Shown here one piece after another: positions 9,853 to 18,615 of a stretch of DNA of 64,000 bases (its first letter is position 1; each line of letters starts with the position of its first letter). The notes under the pieces were generated by a model, which saw nothing but the letters and a program-made list of their open reading frames with translations, was not told the origin of the DNA and did not search any database. Origin of the DNA: Gallionellaceae bacterium (GTDB lineage: Bacteria; Pseudomonadota; Gammaproteobacteria; Burkholderiales; Thiobacillaceae); contig JAQTLU010000001.1 of NCBI GenBank assembly GCA_028714735.1, forward strand, positions 372,001 through 436,000, in the 5' to 3' direction. The translations under genes and the position numbers were made by a program.

Positions 9853-10646
9853 GCAGCCCGCAACATGGCGATGACCGGCGCGGTCTGCGGCCGTACCCCG
9901 CGCCAGACCAGGAAGGCCTCGGCCGCCTGTTCCACCAGCATGCCGAGACCGTCGGCCACGCGGGCACCGCGCGCGCGCGCGAAGCTCATGAAGGGGGTCT
10001 CGCGGCCGTACATCATGTCGTAGGCCAGGGCGCCCTCGGCGAAGATGTCGTCCGGCAAGGGCGGCAGTTCACCGGCCAGGCTGGCGGCGGTGGCATTGAT
10101 GACCAGGTCGAACTGGCGCCCTTCCAGGGCCTCGAAGCCGCCGCCGTAGCAATCGAAGCGCGCCGACAACTCGCGCGCCTTGTAGGCGGTGCGGTTGGCG
10201 ATGAACAACTCATACGGCTCCCGTTCCATCAACGGCAAGCCCACGCCGCGCGCGGCGCCGCCCGCCCCCAGGAGCAGGATGCGCTGGCCGGCCGGATCGA
10301 AAGCCAGGTTGTCGACCAGGTCGCTGACCAGCCCGGCGCCGTCGGTGTTGTCGCCCATGATCTCGTCGCCTTCGAACCTCAGCGTGTTCACGGCGCCGGC
10401 CGCATCGGCCCGGTCGCTGCGCTGGGTCGCCAGGACAAAGGCCTGCTCCTTGAACGGCACGGTGACATTGGCGCCGAGTCCACCCGCATCGCGGAACGCC
10501 AGCACCGCGGCACGGAACCCGTCCAGCGGCGCCTCGATGGCCTCGTAGGCCAGATCCTGGCCGGTCTGACGGGCGAACTCGGCATGGATGCCGGGTGACT
10601 TGGTATGCGCGATGGGATTGCCGAACACGGCGTAACGGTCGGTCAT
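9849..10646 (-). CDS. aroE: Shikimate dehydrogenase
   Basis: A 265-residue enzyme of the shikimate pathway that reduces 3-dehydroshikimate with NADPH. Shikimate-binding residues are in [19 protein letters not shown], the catalytic lysine in [12 protein letters not shown], and the aspartate in [10 protein letters not shown]; the Rossmann loop is [12 protein letters not shown] chose the ATG at 10646 ([14 protein letters not shown]) because the upstream extension has no family similarity and runs into the glnA control region. The glnA promoter region with its NtrC sites lies just upstream and divergent. Confidence 0.95.
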   Translation of the reverse strand: MTDRYAVFGNPIAHTKSPGIHAEFARQTGQDLAYEAIEAPLDGFRAAVLAFRDAGGLGANVTVPFKEQAFVLATQRSDRADAAGAVNTLRFEGDEIMGDNTDGAGLVSDLVDNLAFDPAGQRILLLGAGGAARGVGLPLMEREPYELFIANRTAYKARELSARFDCYGGGFEALEGRQFDLVINATAASLAGELPPLPDDIFAEGALAYDMMYGRETPFMSFARARGARVADGLGMLVEQAAEAFLVWRGVRPQTAPVIAMLRAA

Positions 10647-10705
10647 GGTCTCTGGGCCGGTGAAGGGTCGGCGCGATTGTACTTCCAGTCGACGGCAGAT
10701 AGGCA

Positions 10706-10722
10706 TGCACTATATTGGTGCA
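10706..10722 (+). promoter_or_regulatory. NtrC binding site 1 upstream of glnA
   Basis: TGCACTATATTGGTGCA is a dyad that fits the NtrC (NRI) consensus and, as I recall it, closely resembles one of the strong NtrC sites in the E. coli glnA control region. Its centre is about 104 bases upstream of the sigma-54 -12 element, a normal enhancer distance. It lies 60 bases upstream of the aroE start. Confidence 0.85.
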
Positions 10723-10726
10723 TTCC

Positions 10727-10741
10727 GCACCCGCGCGGTGC
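10727..10741 (+). promoter_or_regulatory. NtrC binding site 2 upstream of glnA
   Basis: GCACCCGCGCGGTGC is a perfect dyad (GCACC/GGTGC) matching the NtrC half-sites. Its centre is 20 bases, about two helical turns, from the first site, so two NtrC dimers could bind on the same face of the helix and cooperate. Confidence 0.75.
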
Positions 10742-10802
10742 GCTAAAAATCCCATCTCGCCGATTTGGCCTTGTGGCACAATGCTTTTCCTCTGATTTCA
10801 GG

Positions 10803-10819
10803 CTGGCATGGCACATGCT
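10803..10819 (+). promoter_or_regulatory. Sigma-54 (RpoN) promoter of glnA
   Basis: CTGGCATGGCACATGCT matches the sigma-54 consensus YTGGCACGRNNNTTGCW at 15 of 17 positions, with the invariant GG (10805-10806) and GC (10817-10818) ten bases apart. Transcription would start near 10830, leaving a leader of about 48 bases before the glnA ATG at 10878. Two NtrC sites lie upstream and ntrB-ntrC are encoded 2-3 kb downstream, so nitrogen-limitation control is strongly suggested. Confidence 0.85.
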
Positions 10820-10877
10820 AAGTCAGCCCTAGTGTGGTTTTTACATTACCTGTTCAATCTGTGATTAGGAGTCAAAC

Positions 10878-12287
10878 ATGGCGGTTGCCGACGTAATGAA
10901 GATGGTCCAGGAAAACGACGTCAAATTTGTCGATTTCCGTTTTACCGATACCCTCGGCAAGGAACAGCACGTTTCCGTGCCGGTTTCCGCCTTCGATGAA
11001 GAAAAGTTCACCGAAGGCCATGCCTTCGACGGCTCCTCGATCGCCGGCTGGAAGGGCATCCAGGCCTCCGACATGCTGCTGATGCCGGACCCGGACACCG
11101 CCAACATCGACCCCTTCATGGACGAGCCCACCCTGATCCTGTCCTGCGACGTGATCGAGCCGGACACCGGCAAGGGCTACGACCGCGACCCGCGTTCCAT
11201 CGCCAAGCGTGCCGAAGCCTACCTGAAGTCCACCGGCATCGGCGACACCTGCTACTTCGGCCCGGAACCCGAATTCTTCATCTTCGACTCCGTCACCTGG
11301 GGTGACGACATGTCCGGCTGCCACGTCAAGATCCGCTCCGAAGAGGCCGCCTGGTCCTCCGGCGAGCAGACCGAGGCCGGCAACATCGGCCACCGTCCCA
11401 AGGTCAAGGGCGGCTACTTCCCGGTCCCCCCGATCGACTCCCTGCAGGACATCCGCTCCGCCATGTGCCTGGCCATGGAAGAGATGGGCGTACCGGTCGA
11501 GGTGCACCACCACGAAGTGGCCACCGCCGGCCAGTGCGAGATCGGCACCAAGTTCGCCCCGCTGACCCAGCGCGCCGACTGGACCCAGATCCTCAAGTAC
11601 GTGGTGCATAACGTCGCCCATGCCTACGGCAAGACCGCCACCTTCATGCCCAAGCCCATCGTCGGCGACAACGGCTCCGGCATGCACGTGCACCAGTCGA
11701 TCTGGAAGGATGGCAAGAACCTGTTCGCCGGCAACGGTTACGCCGGCCTGTCCGAGACCGCCATCTATTACATCGGCGGCATCATCAAGCACGCCAAGGC
11801 CCTGAACGCCATCACCAACCCCGGCACCAACTCCTACAAGCGTCTGGTACCCGGCTTCGAGGCCCCCGTGATGCTGGCCTACTCGGCCCGCAACCGTTCC
11901 GCCTCCATCCGCATCCCGCACGTCTCGTCCGACAAGGCCCGCCGTATCGAGGTGCGCTTCCCCGACCCGATCGCCAACCCCTACATGGCCTTTGCCGCCA
12001 TGATGATGGCCGGTCTGGACGGCATCCAGAACAAGATCCACCCGGGCGATCCCGCCAGCAAGAACCTGTATGACCTGGAGCCGGAAGAAGAAGCCAAGAT
12101 CCCGACCGTCTGCCACAGCCTGGACATGGCCCTGGCCGAACTGGACAAGGACCGCGAATTCCTGACCCGCGGCGGTGTGTTCAGCAACGATTTCCTCGAT
12201 GCCTACATCACACTGAAGATGGAAGAAGTCACCCGCATGCGGATGACCACCCATCCGATCGAGTTCGACATGTACTATTCCGTCTGA
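10878..12287 (+). CDS. glnA: Glutamine synthetase type I
   Basis: A 469-residue GSI-beta enzyme that makes glutamine from glutamate, ammonia and ATP. Visible motifs: [16 protein letters not shown], metal ligands in [31 protein letters not shown] with the catalytic histidine, the Asp/Asn loop [19 protein letters not shown], and RSASIRIP. The adenylylation tyrosine lies in [10 protein letters not shown], so GlnE-type covalent control is expected. GGAG precedes the ATG (attaggagtcaaacATG). Codon use is strongly biased to C-ending codons, typical of a highly expressed gene. It is transcribed from a sigma-54 promoter and ended by a strong terminator. Confidence 0.98.
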   Translation: MAVADVMKMVQENDVKFVDFRFTDTLGKEQHVSVPVSAFDEEKFTEGHAFDGSSIAGWKGIQASDMLLMPDPDTANIDPFMDEPTLILSCDVIEPDTGKGYDRDPRSIAKRAEAYLKSTGIGDTCYFGPEPEFFIFDSVTWGDDMSGCHVKIRSEEAAWSSGEQTEAGNIGHRPKVKGGYFPVPPIDSLQDIRSAMCLAMEEMGVPVEVHHHEVATAGQCEIGTKFAPLTQRADWTQILKYVVHNVAHAYGKTATFMPKPIVGDNGSGMHVHQSIWKDGKNLFAGNGYAGLSETAIYYIGGIIKHAKALNAITNPGTNSYKRLVPGFEAPVMLAYSARNRSASIRIPHVSSDKARRIEVRFPDPIANPYMAFAAMMMAGLDGIQNKIHPGDPASKNLYDLEPEEEAKIPTVCHSLDMALAELDKDREFLTRGGVFSNDFLDAYITLKMEEVTRMRMTTHPIEFDMYYSV

Positions 12288-12307
12288 CCGGCAGGAATAG
12301 ACTGACG

Positions 12308-12337
12308 AGGGGCGGCTTCGGCCGCCCCTTTTTATTT
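12308..12337 (+). terminator. Rho-independent terminator after glnA
   Basis: GGGGCGGC, a stable TTCG tetraloop and GCCGCCCC form an 8-bp stem directly followed by TTTTTATTT. It begins 21 bases after the glnA stop and separates glnA from the DUF4124 gene, so ntrB-ntrC probably do not depend on glnA readthrough. Confidence 0.92.
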
Positions 12338-12370
12338 GCCCGGGCGTTTTTCATTCCCTACACTCGGGCC

Positions 12371-12802
12371 ATGATCAAAGTCTTCCTGACCCTGCTCCTC
12401 ACCGGCTTGGCGCTGCCCGCCCAGGCCGTCATCTACAAGTATGTCGATGCCGATGGCAACGTCACCTTCAGCGACCGTTACCGGCCCGGCGCGGTCAAGT
12501 TCATCGACGACGGCAAGGGCCACGCCATAAGCACCTCACGCAAGCACCGTGGCAACGTTGGCCCCAGCCCGGCCAACTTCCCCCGGGTCGACCGGCAGAC
12601 CCAAAACAAGCGCGACGATATCCGCCGCACCCTGTTGCTGGAAGAACGCGGCAACGAGGAAAAGTCGCTCGCCGCCACCCGCGCGAATCTCGCCAGCGGC
12701 AAGCAGCGACCGGCCGTCGAACAGAACCGGCTGATCGAAAACCAGCGCCTGCACGAGAAGAACATCGAGATGCTGGACAAGGAACTGGCCCGGATTAAGT
12801 AG
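12371..12802 (+). CDS. DUF4124 domain protein, exported
   Basis: A 143-residue protein. The first 19 residues (MIKVFLTLLLTGLALPAQA) are a signal peptide, followed by VIYKYVDADGNVTFSDRY, the hallmark of the DUF4124 domain found at the N-terminus of many proteobacterial envelope proteins. The rest is charged and helical, with repeated Arg/Lys/Glu (EERGNEEKSLAATRANLA), possibly a coiled coil. DUF4124 has no assigned activity. Genes for DUF4124 proteins commonly sit beside glnA and ntrB in betaproteobacteria, as here; whether this is functional is unknown. Confidence 0.85.
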   Translation: MIKVFLTLLLTGLALPAQAVIYKYVDADGNVTFSDRYRPGAVKFIDDGKGHAISTSRKHRGNVGPSPANFPRVDRQTQNKRDDIRRTLLLEERGNEEKSLAATRANLASGKQRPAVEQNRLIENQRLHEKNIEMLDKELARIK

Positions 12803-12870
12803 GAATACCGTAAGCCTCGCCACTGGCTCGCTTCTTGCTAATCTTGAGGTAGACCTTCAGGCCATTCCCG

Positions 12871-13902
12871 ATGACCCACGCCACACCTGGCTTAGACATG
12901 CTCGCCACCGCCGTACTCATCCTCGATGAGCACCGGACAATCCGCTACATCAACCCGGCGGCGGAAAATCTGTTCGGCATCTCGGCCTATCATGCCAAGG
13001 GGCGGTCGCTTTCCGCCATCATCAAGGACCGCGCCGAACTGGAGCGCGCCCTGGACGCCGCGCTCCAGGAAGGCGTCAGCTTCACCGAGCACCACATGCC
13101 GATCGAGTCCGGCGACCACACCCTGACCCTCAACCTGACCATCTCGCCGCTGGAAAGCGATCTCGGCGCCCTGGTGCTGGAATTCCATTCCGCCGGCGGC
13201 AGCGTCAAGATCGCCCGCGACGAGCAGGCCATGGCCCAGGCCCAGACCGTGCAGATGCTGCTCAAGCAGCTCGCCCACGAAATCCGCAACCCGCTCGGCG
13301 GTATCCGCGGCGCGGCCCAGTTGCTGGAAGCGGAGCTGAACGGCGCCGACCTCTCCGAGTACACCCAGGTCATCATCCAGGAGGCGAACCGCCTGCAAGG
13401 CCTGCTCGATCGCTGGCTGACCCCGGCCAAACGGCCGGAGATCCGGCCGGTCAACCTGCACGAAGTCCTGGAGCGGGTGCGCAGCCTGCTGCTGGCCGAA
13501 TTCCCCAGCCTGGATATCCAGCGCGATTACGACATCAGCGTGCCCAGCATCCAGGGCGACCAGGAACAACTGATCCAGGCCGTGCTCAATATCGCCCGCA
13601 ACGCCGCCCAGGCGGCCGACGGCCAAGGCACGGTCCGCTTCGCCACCCGGGTCAGCCGGCAGGTCACCCTGGCGATGAAGCGCTGGAAGCTGGCGGCGCG
13701 CATCGACATCATCGACTATGGCCCGGGCATCCCGGAAGAGATGCAGGACAAGGTCTTCTTCCCGCTGGTGTCCGGCCGCGAAAACGGCACCGGCGTCGGA
13801 CTTACCCTGGCGCAGAGCCTGGTACAGCGCCACGAAGGCGTGATCCACATGGTCAGCGAACCCGGATTTACCTGTTTTTCCATCTATCTGCCGATCAAAT
13901 GA
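12871..13902 (+). CDS. ntrB: Nitrogen regulation sensor kinase NtrB
   Basis: A 343-residue soluble histidine kinase. An N-terminal PAS domain (residues about 8-105, TIRYINPAAENLFGIS) is followed by the HisKA helix with the phosphorylated H136 in QLAHEIRNPLGGIRG, and a HATPase domain with N-box LNIARNAAQAA, G1 DYGPGIPEEMQ and G2 NGTGVGLTLAQ. NtrB phosphorylates NtrC when nitrogen is scarce and PII does not inhibit it. No membrane segment is present, as expected. ntrC follows 103 bases later on the same strand. Confidence 0.95.
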   Translation: MTHATPGLDMLATAVLILDEHRTIRYINPAAENLFGISAYHAKGRSLSAIIKDRAELERALDAALQEGVSFTEHHMPIESGDHTLTLNLTISPLESDLGALVLEFHSAGGSVKIARDEQAMAQAQTVQMLLKQLAHEIRNPLGGIRGAAQLLEAELNGADLSEYTQVIIQEANRLQGLLDRWLTPAKRPEIRPVNLHEVLERVRSLLLAEFPSLDIQRDYDISVPSIQGDQEQLIQAVLNIARNAAQAADGQGTVRFATRVSRQVTLAMKRWKLAARIDIIDYGPGIPEEMQDKVFFPLVSGRENGTGVGLTLAQSLVQRHEGVIHMVSEPGFTCFSIYLPIK

Positions 13903-14005
13903 ACGACAGGCCGAGAGTCGAGTGCCGTGAACCGAGCGTGGAAAACCGCCTCGCCGTCAGGACCTTGCTCTCCCCATTCACCTCCTCACTCTCGACTGCC
14001 TACCC

Positions 14006-15403
14006 ATGAAACCTGTCTGGATCATCGACGACGACCGCTCCATCCGCTGGGTGTTCGAAAAAGCCCTGAAACGCGAGAATCTGCCGCACCGGATTTTCGA
14101 GTCGGCCGAGGAGGCGCTCCTGGCCCTCGAGACCGACACCGCCGGCGCCGTGCTGTCCGACATCCGGATGCCCGGGATGGATGGCCTGGAGTTCATGAAC
14201 CGTCTGAAAAGCCTGTTGCCCAAGGTGCCAGTCATCATCATGACCGCCTATTCAGACCTCGATTCCGCCGTCTCGGCCTTCCAGGGCGGCGCCTTCGAAT
14301 ACCTGCCGAAGCCGTTCGACATCAACCACGCCCTGGCCCTGATCCACCGCGCCCTGGAAGAGGGCGGCCACGGCGAGGAGAATCTGGACGGCCAGATGGC
14401 CGCCGCCAGCCAGGGCATGCTCGGCCAGGCCCCGGCCATGCAGGATGTGTTCCGCGCCATCGGCCGGCTCGCCCAGTCGCATGCCACCGTCCTGATTACC
14501 GGCGAGACCGGCTCGGGCAAGGAACTGGTTGCCCATGCCCTGCACCGGCACAGCCCGCGCAAGGACAAGCCGTTCATCGCCCTGAATACCGCGGCGATTC
14601 CCAAGGATCTGCTCGAAAGTGAATTGTTCGGCCACGAACGCGGCTCCTTCACCGGCGCCACCGCCTCGCGTCGGGGCCGCTTCGAGCAGGCCGACGGCGG
14701 CACCCTGTTCCTGGACGAGATCGGCGACATGCCGGCCGAATTGCAGACCCGCCTGCTGCGCGTCCTGGCCGACGGCGAGTTCTACCGGGTCGGCGGCATC
14801 TCGCCGGTGCGGGTCAACGTGCGGGTCATCGCCGCCACCCACCAGAACCTGGAAGAACGGGTCCGCCAGGGCCAGTTCCGGGAAGACCTGTTCCACCGCC
14901 TCAACGTCATCCGGATCAAGCTGCCGTCATTGCGCGAACGACGCGAAGATATCCCCCTGCTGATCCGTCACTTCCTGCAGAAGAGCGCCCGCGACCTCGG
15001 CGTCGAGGCCAAGCAGGTCTCCGACGATGCCATCAAGGCGCTCTCCGCCCTGCCCTATCCCGGCAATGTCCGGCAACTTGAAAACCTCTGTCACTGGCTG
15101 ACCGTCATGGCGCCGGGCCAGGTCATCGAGACCAAGGACCTGCCGCCGGACTCCCTGCAGGAGCCGATCACCGACGCCCTCGACTGGGCCGAGGCCCTGG
15201 GGCGCACCGCCCAGGCCCGGCTGGCGCGCGGCGAGGCCGGCATCCTGAAGGATTTGACTGCGGAATTCGAGCGCACACTGATCCAGGTTGCCCTCAACCA
15301 CACCGGCGGCCGCCGCATCGAGGCCGCCAACCTGCTCGGCTGGGGCCGCAACACCCTGACCCGCAAGATCCAGGAACTGATACCGGGCGAGGGCAGCGAT
15401 TGA
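14006..15403 (+). CDS. ntrC: Sigma-54 response regulator NtrC
   Basis: A 465-residue activator with receiver domain (phosphorylated D52 in LSDIRMPGMDG), AAA+ domain (Walker A GETGSGKE at 166-173, Walker B LFLDEIGDMP) and a C-terminal Fis-type helix-turn-helix (GGRRIEAANLLGWGRNTLTRKI). The sigma-54 contact loop at residues 213-218 reads GSFTGA instead of the usual GAFTGA. Phospho-NtrC is expected to bind the two sites upstream of glnA. The start is the ATG that gives MKPVWIIDDD, preceded by a 103-base gap after ntrB that contains diverged inverted GTCGAG-type repeats. Confidence 0.95.
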   Translation: MKPVWIIDDDRSIRWVFEKALKRENLPHRIFESAEEALLALETDTAGAVLSDIRMPGMDGLEFMNRLKSLLPKVPVIIMTAYSDLDSAVSAFQGGAFEYLPKPFDINHALALIHRALEEGGHGEENLDGQMAAASQGMLGQAPAMQDVFRAIGRLAQSHATVLITGETGSGKELVAHALHRHSPRKDKPFIALNTAAIPKDLLESELFGHERGSFTGATASRRGRFEQADGGTLFLDEIGDMPAELQTRLLRVLADGEFYRVGGISPVRVNVRVIAATHQNLEERVRQGQFREDLFHRLNVIRIKLPSLRERREDIPLLIRHFLQKSARDLGVEAKQVSDDAIKALSALPYPGNVRQLENLCHWLTVMAPGQVIETKDLPPDSLQEPITDALDWAEALGRTAQARLARGEAGILKDLTAEFERTLIQVALNHTGGRRIEAANLLGWGRNTLTRKIQELIPGEGSD

Positions 15404-15419
15404 CCCTATAATCCGGGGC

Positions 15420-16271
15420 ATGCAGACGCCGCACCTACTCGTCCTTGCCACAGCCATCCTGGTCGCCTTCGGCGGCCAGGCCCATGCCGGGCGGGTGACC
15501 GACATCGACGCGGTCCCCCACATCGACGCCAAGGGCAAGCAGGCTTACCGGCAATTCCTCGCTACGGCGGTCCCGCGCGCCTTCGCCATCGCCCCCGGCG
15601 GCGCCTGGGGCTGGTCGACCGAAGCCGCCACGGCCAATATGGCCGAACGGGAAGCCCTGGCCAACTGCCAGGCCAACACCCGGCAACGCTGCCAACTCTA
15701 TGCCCGCGACAATGCCGTCGTTCTCCGCAGCGCCGACTGGGTCCGGTCATGGGGGCCATACCAGAAATCGAGCGAGGCCGCCAAGACCGAGACAGGCACG
15801 CTGCTCGGCAAACGCTTTCCCGACCTGGTCATCAACGATGAGAAGGGCAGGCCTATCAAGGTTTCCAGTTGGCGGGGCAAGGCCGTCGTGCTGCATTTCT
15901 GGGGCTCGTGGTGCCCACCCTGCCAGCGTGAAATGCCCGAACTGGCCAAACTCTACAAAAGTTTGCGCCAGACCCGGGATATCCGGTTTGCCTTCCTGCA
16001 AGTACGCGAGGATTTCGCCAGCGCGCGCGCCTGTGCGGACAAGATCACCCAGGGCCTGCCGCTCTATGATTCCGGCGCCGGGGGCTTTGATGCCGAATTC
16101 AAGCTCGCCGATGGCAGCCGCATCAGCGACCGCACCATAGCCATGGCCTTTCCCACGACCTACGTCCTCGACAAGCATGGCATCGTGGTCTTTTCCCACA
16201 CCGGGCCGGTGACCGCCTGGGCGCAATACGCCCCTTTCCTTCGTGACGTTGCGGTCAACTCAGGAAAATAG
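15420..16271 (+). CDS. Exported thioredoxin-fold protein, TlpA/ResA-like, with extra N-terminal domain
   Basis: A 283-residue protein with a signal peptide (about 1-23, ending AHA). Residues 60-105 (AWGWSTEAATANMAEREALANCQANTRQRCQLYARDN) resemble the small cysteine-containing DUF4189/SH3-associated type domain seen in exported proteins, with C83 and C91 that could pair. Residues 125-283 are a thioredoxin fold with the active site WCPPC at 164-168 and the cis-proline region FPTTYVLD. It is probably a periplasmic thiol-disulfide reductant or cytochrome c maturation-type protein. Two domains in one chain are unusual for TlpA proteins. It begins 17 bases after ntrC, but a functional link to nitrogen control is not evident. 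Next door, convergent, are multiheme cytochrome genes, which need such reductants. Confidence 0.75.
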   Translation: MQTPHLLVLATAILVAFGGQAHAGRVTDIDAVPHIDAKGKQAYRQFLATAVPRAFAIAPGGAWGWSTEAATANMAEREALANCQANTRQRCQLYARDNAVVLRSADWVRSWGPYQKSSEAAKTETGTLLGKRFPDLVINDEKGRPIKVSSWRGKAVVLHFWGSWCPPCQREMPELAKLYKSLRQTRDIRFAFLQVREDFASARACADKITQGLPLYDSGAGGFDAEFKLADGSRISDRTIAMAFPTTYVLDKHGIVVFSHTGPVTAWAQYAPFLRDVAVNSGK

Positions 16272-16282
16272 CCCGACCCGAT

Positions 16283-16315
16283 AAAAAAGGCCCGGCGCCT
16301 TTCGGCGACCGGGCC
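16283..16315 (-). terminator. Rho-independent terminator of the cytochrome operon
   Basis: On the minus strand, GGCCCGG pairs with CCGGGCC around an inner CGCC/GGCG hairpin, followed by a run of six U residues (the AAAAAA at 16283-16288 on the plus strand). It lies 30 bases after the cytochrome b stop. The plus-strand side has no U tract, so it is oriented for the minus-strand operon. Confidence 0.85.
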
Positions 16316-16344
16316 CGCTCAGCACCCTGCTCGGGGCTCGAGTT

Positions 16345-16944
16345 TCAGTCTTCTTCTTCCCAGCCGGTGATCATCGCCTTGATATGCGCCAGGGGGGTAT
16401 GGCCGGTGGTGGTCAGGTAGACGTGGACGATCAGGAAGATCAGCATCATGAACGCCGCCAGGGTGTGGAAGGTAGCCACCCATTCCAGGTTCAGATACTT
16501 GTCCCAGCCCCACTCGATCCAGTTGTCATAGAAGATGTAGAACCAGCCGGTGAACCAGATCAGCGGACCGACGAACACCAAGATGAACAGGTAGGCCAGC
16601 CGCTGCAGCGGGTTGTGCTTCTTCAGCGTGGTCGCCTTGAACGGGTGCGGGGCGTCGGTAAAGATGCCGAACAAATAGTACTTCGCCATGGCATCCACCT
16701 TCTGCAGCGTCGGGATGTACTGCTTCCACTCGCCGGTGGTGAAATGCCAGAAGATGGCAAACAACCACAGTCCGACCAGGGTCCAGGCCAGAGTGGTGTG
16801 GGTATTGACCGCCGTCTCGAAGCCCAGGATTTGATAGCTGCCATGGACCTCGAAGCCGGTAATCAGCAGCAGGATGATCAGCGTAGCCTGCGACCAGTGC
16901 CAGATACGCTCGAAGACCTTGAAAAGATAGATCCGGTTACTCAT
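16345..16944 (-). CDS. Membrane cytochrome b (b561/hydrogenase-type)
   Basis: A 199-residue protein with four hydrophobic helices. Candidate haem histidines are in VFERIWHWSQATLII, AVNTHTTLAW, IFWHFTTGEW, VATFHTLAAF and FLIVHVYLTTTGH, the pattern of the cytochrome b561 / Ni-Fe-hydrogenase b-type family. It overlaps the octaheme cytochrome stop by 4 bases (ATGA) and has an AGGAG 8 bases upstream of the ATG, so MSNRIYLFKVF is the real start; a longer upstream reading would add 22 residues from inside the neighbour. It would exchange electrons between the quinone pool and the octaheme partner; the direction is unknown. Confidence 0.88.
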   Translation of the reverse strand: MSNRIYLFKVFERIWHWSQATLIILLLITGFEVHGSYQILGFETAVNTHTTLAWTLVGLWLFAIFWHFTTGEWKQYIPTLQKVDAMAKYYLFGIFTDAPHPFKATTLKKHNPLQRLAYLFILVFVGPLIWFTGWFYIFYDNWIEWGWDKYLNLEWVATFHTLAAFMMLIFLIVHVYLTTTGHTPLAHIKAMITGWEEED

Positions 16945-18569
16945 TTGTGGGCTCCTTTGCGAGAGGCATAGATGCGGCCGGCACCGTGGACGAGCACGCC
17001 CAGCAGGCACAGCGCGGCGATGGCCCAGCCCGCGGTATTCAAGAGTGCGTTAGCACGCCGGCCTGGCATGTAGATGCCGGGCACCTTGTCCAGACGGCCG
17101 ACGCCGATGCTGGGCTGATGGCACTGCGCGCAGGTCAGGGCATCGCCCTTGGGTGCGACCATGTGGGTGGTCGGCCAGGAATACTCAGTCTCGACAAAGG
17201 CGTACTTGCCGCTGTACTGGGCGCCGATCTCCTTCATGCCGTATTCCAGTGCCTTGTCCCAGTTGAAGTTGGTCCACAACGCGCTGTCGTCCTTGCCATA
17301 GGTATGGAAGACCACCAGCTGGTTGTTGCCGACGTCATAGGGCTGCTTGCCAGTGAAGCGCTTGATCGGCCAGATCTTCGACTTGCCATCCGTCGGGCTG
17401 CCCTCAAGGGTATTGATCTTCACCACCTTGGTCGGGTCCAGCTTGGTCTCGCGCAGGGTGTATTCGACCTTGCCGTTGAACCAGATGTACTCGGGGATCA
17501 CGTTGGACTCATAACGGAAGTTGCCCTTCCGGCTGTCATAGGAGTCGTGGTGGCCGCTGCTGTCCTTGATCCTGATCGGCTTGCCGTCCTTGTCCAGCTT
17601 GCCGGCCGTGGACCAGTCCCAGGACATCTTGGTCGGCTGGCCACGGGCGAACTCGGGAATATGGCAGGTCTGGCAGGCAATCACCACCGCATGGGTGTTC
17701 AGCCGCGCGTTGTGCTTGTGGGGCGCAGCGGTGTGGCAGGACTGGCAGGTTTCCGGGTCGGCATTCTTCTTGCCGCGGATATGCGGGGTCGTATCGTCGG
17801 CCACCGGGGTGTAGCGGCTGCCCGGCACGTTATGGCCATCGGTTTCATGGCAGGTCGCGCAGGTGAAGTTGAGGCCATCCTTCGCCATGTGCACATCGAG
17901 ATACTTGGACGGGTTGGTCAGCGTGGTGTCCAGATCGCCGTGTTTCACCGCATCGCCGCCACCGCCGAGGAAGTGACAGGAACCGCAGGTCTTGCGACTG
18001 GTCTTGCCGACGCCCTGCGCCACCGCCTTCAGGTCCACCGCCTTGACGATGAAGCCGGAACCAGCCGGTGCTTCGGTGTCCTTGTAGGGCGGATGACCCG
18101 CGTAGCCGGGCAATTTGCGGTAGGTGCCCGTGGTGTCATGGCAGACCAGACAGTCCACGTTGTCCTGGTTGCTGAAGTCGAACTTGTCGTCCTTCCAGCC
18201 GTAACCGATATGACACGCAGTGCAGAACTCCTGGTTGGAAGAAATGGACGTGCAGAAGTTGTTGATGATGTGCTTCTTGCCCAGCAACTGGTTGGTCTGG
18301 GGATTCAGGTATTCCCAGGTCCAGTGCTTGGTATGCATGATCTGCTTGGCGGCCTCGGTATGGCACTTCAGACAGGCCTTGGTGACATCCGGACCGGTGG
18401 CGAAGTTCTCCTGCAATTCCTTGAACTTGCTGTGGTCTGCAGTGGATGTCGAGGCCTTCTTCTCGGCCGGGGCCGCCGGTGCCGGGTCGGTGTTGGCCTG
18501 GGCGGCATTTGCCGCCAAGACCATGCCGGCCGTCACCGCCAGAACCCGTACTAATTTGGCTAGGGACAT
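16941..18569 (-). CDS. Octaheme c-type cytochrome, tetrathionate reductase family
   Basis: A 542-residue multihaem protein. After a signal peptide (1-25, ending AQA) there are eight CxxCH sites at residues 66, 116, 140, 195, 237, 275, 299 and 480, and a C-terminal membrane helix at about 514-531 followed by a basic tail. Spacing and motifs such as CTACHIGYGWKD and CATCHETDGHNVPGSRYTP agree with the OTR (octahaem tetrathionate reductase) family described from Shewanella. Purified OTR reduces tetrathionate, nitrite and hydroxylamine in vitro; the physiological substrate of most members is unknown. The C-terminal anchor and the overlapping cytochrome b gene indicate a membrane-bound quinone-linked complex. 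The periplasm is the site of action. Confidence 0.92.
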   Translation of the reverse strand: MSLAKLVRVLAVTAGMVLAANAAQANTDPAPAAPAEKKASTSTADHSKFKELQENFATGPDVTKACLKCHTEAAKQIMHTKHWTWEYLNPQTNQLLGKKHIINNFCTSISSNQEFCTACHIGYGWKDDKFDFSNQDNVDCLVCHDTTGTYRKLPGYAGHPPYKDTEAPAGSGFIVKAVDLKAVAQGVGKTSRKTCGSCHFLGGGGDAVKHGDLDTTLTNPSKYLDVHMAKDGLNFTCATCHETDGHNVPGSRYTPVADDTTPHIRGKKNADPETCQSCHTAAPHKHNARLNTHAVVIACQTCHIPEFARGQPTKMSWDWSTAGKLDKDGKPIRIKDSSGHHDSYDSRKGNFRYESNVIPEYIWFNGKVEYTLRETKLDPTKVVKINTLEGSPTDGKSKIWPIKRFTGKQPYDVGNNQLVVFHTYGKDDSALWTNFNWDKALEYGMKEIGAQYSGKYAFVETEYSWPTTHMVAPKGDALTCAQCHQPSIGVGRLDKVPGIYMPGRRANALLNTAGWAIAALCLLGVLVHGAGRIYASRKGAHK

Positions 18570-18615
18570 GATGATTCCTCTCGATTGATTTCGATGCGTT
18601 GCCGTCTAACCGTAA

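Noticed and set aside
10774-10790. Second sigma-54-like sequence TGTGGCACAATGCTTTTC upstream of glnA
   Set aside because: The GG is right but TT stands where the invariant GC of the -12 element should be; the site at 10803-10819 has both.
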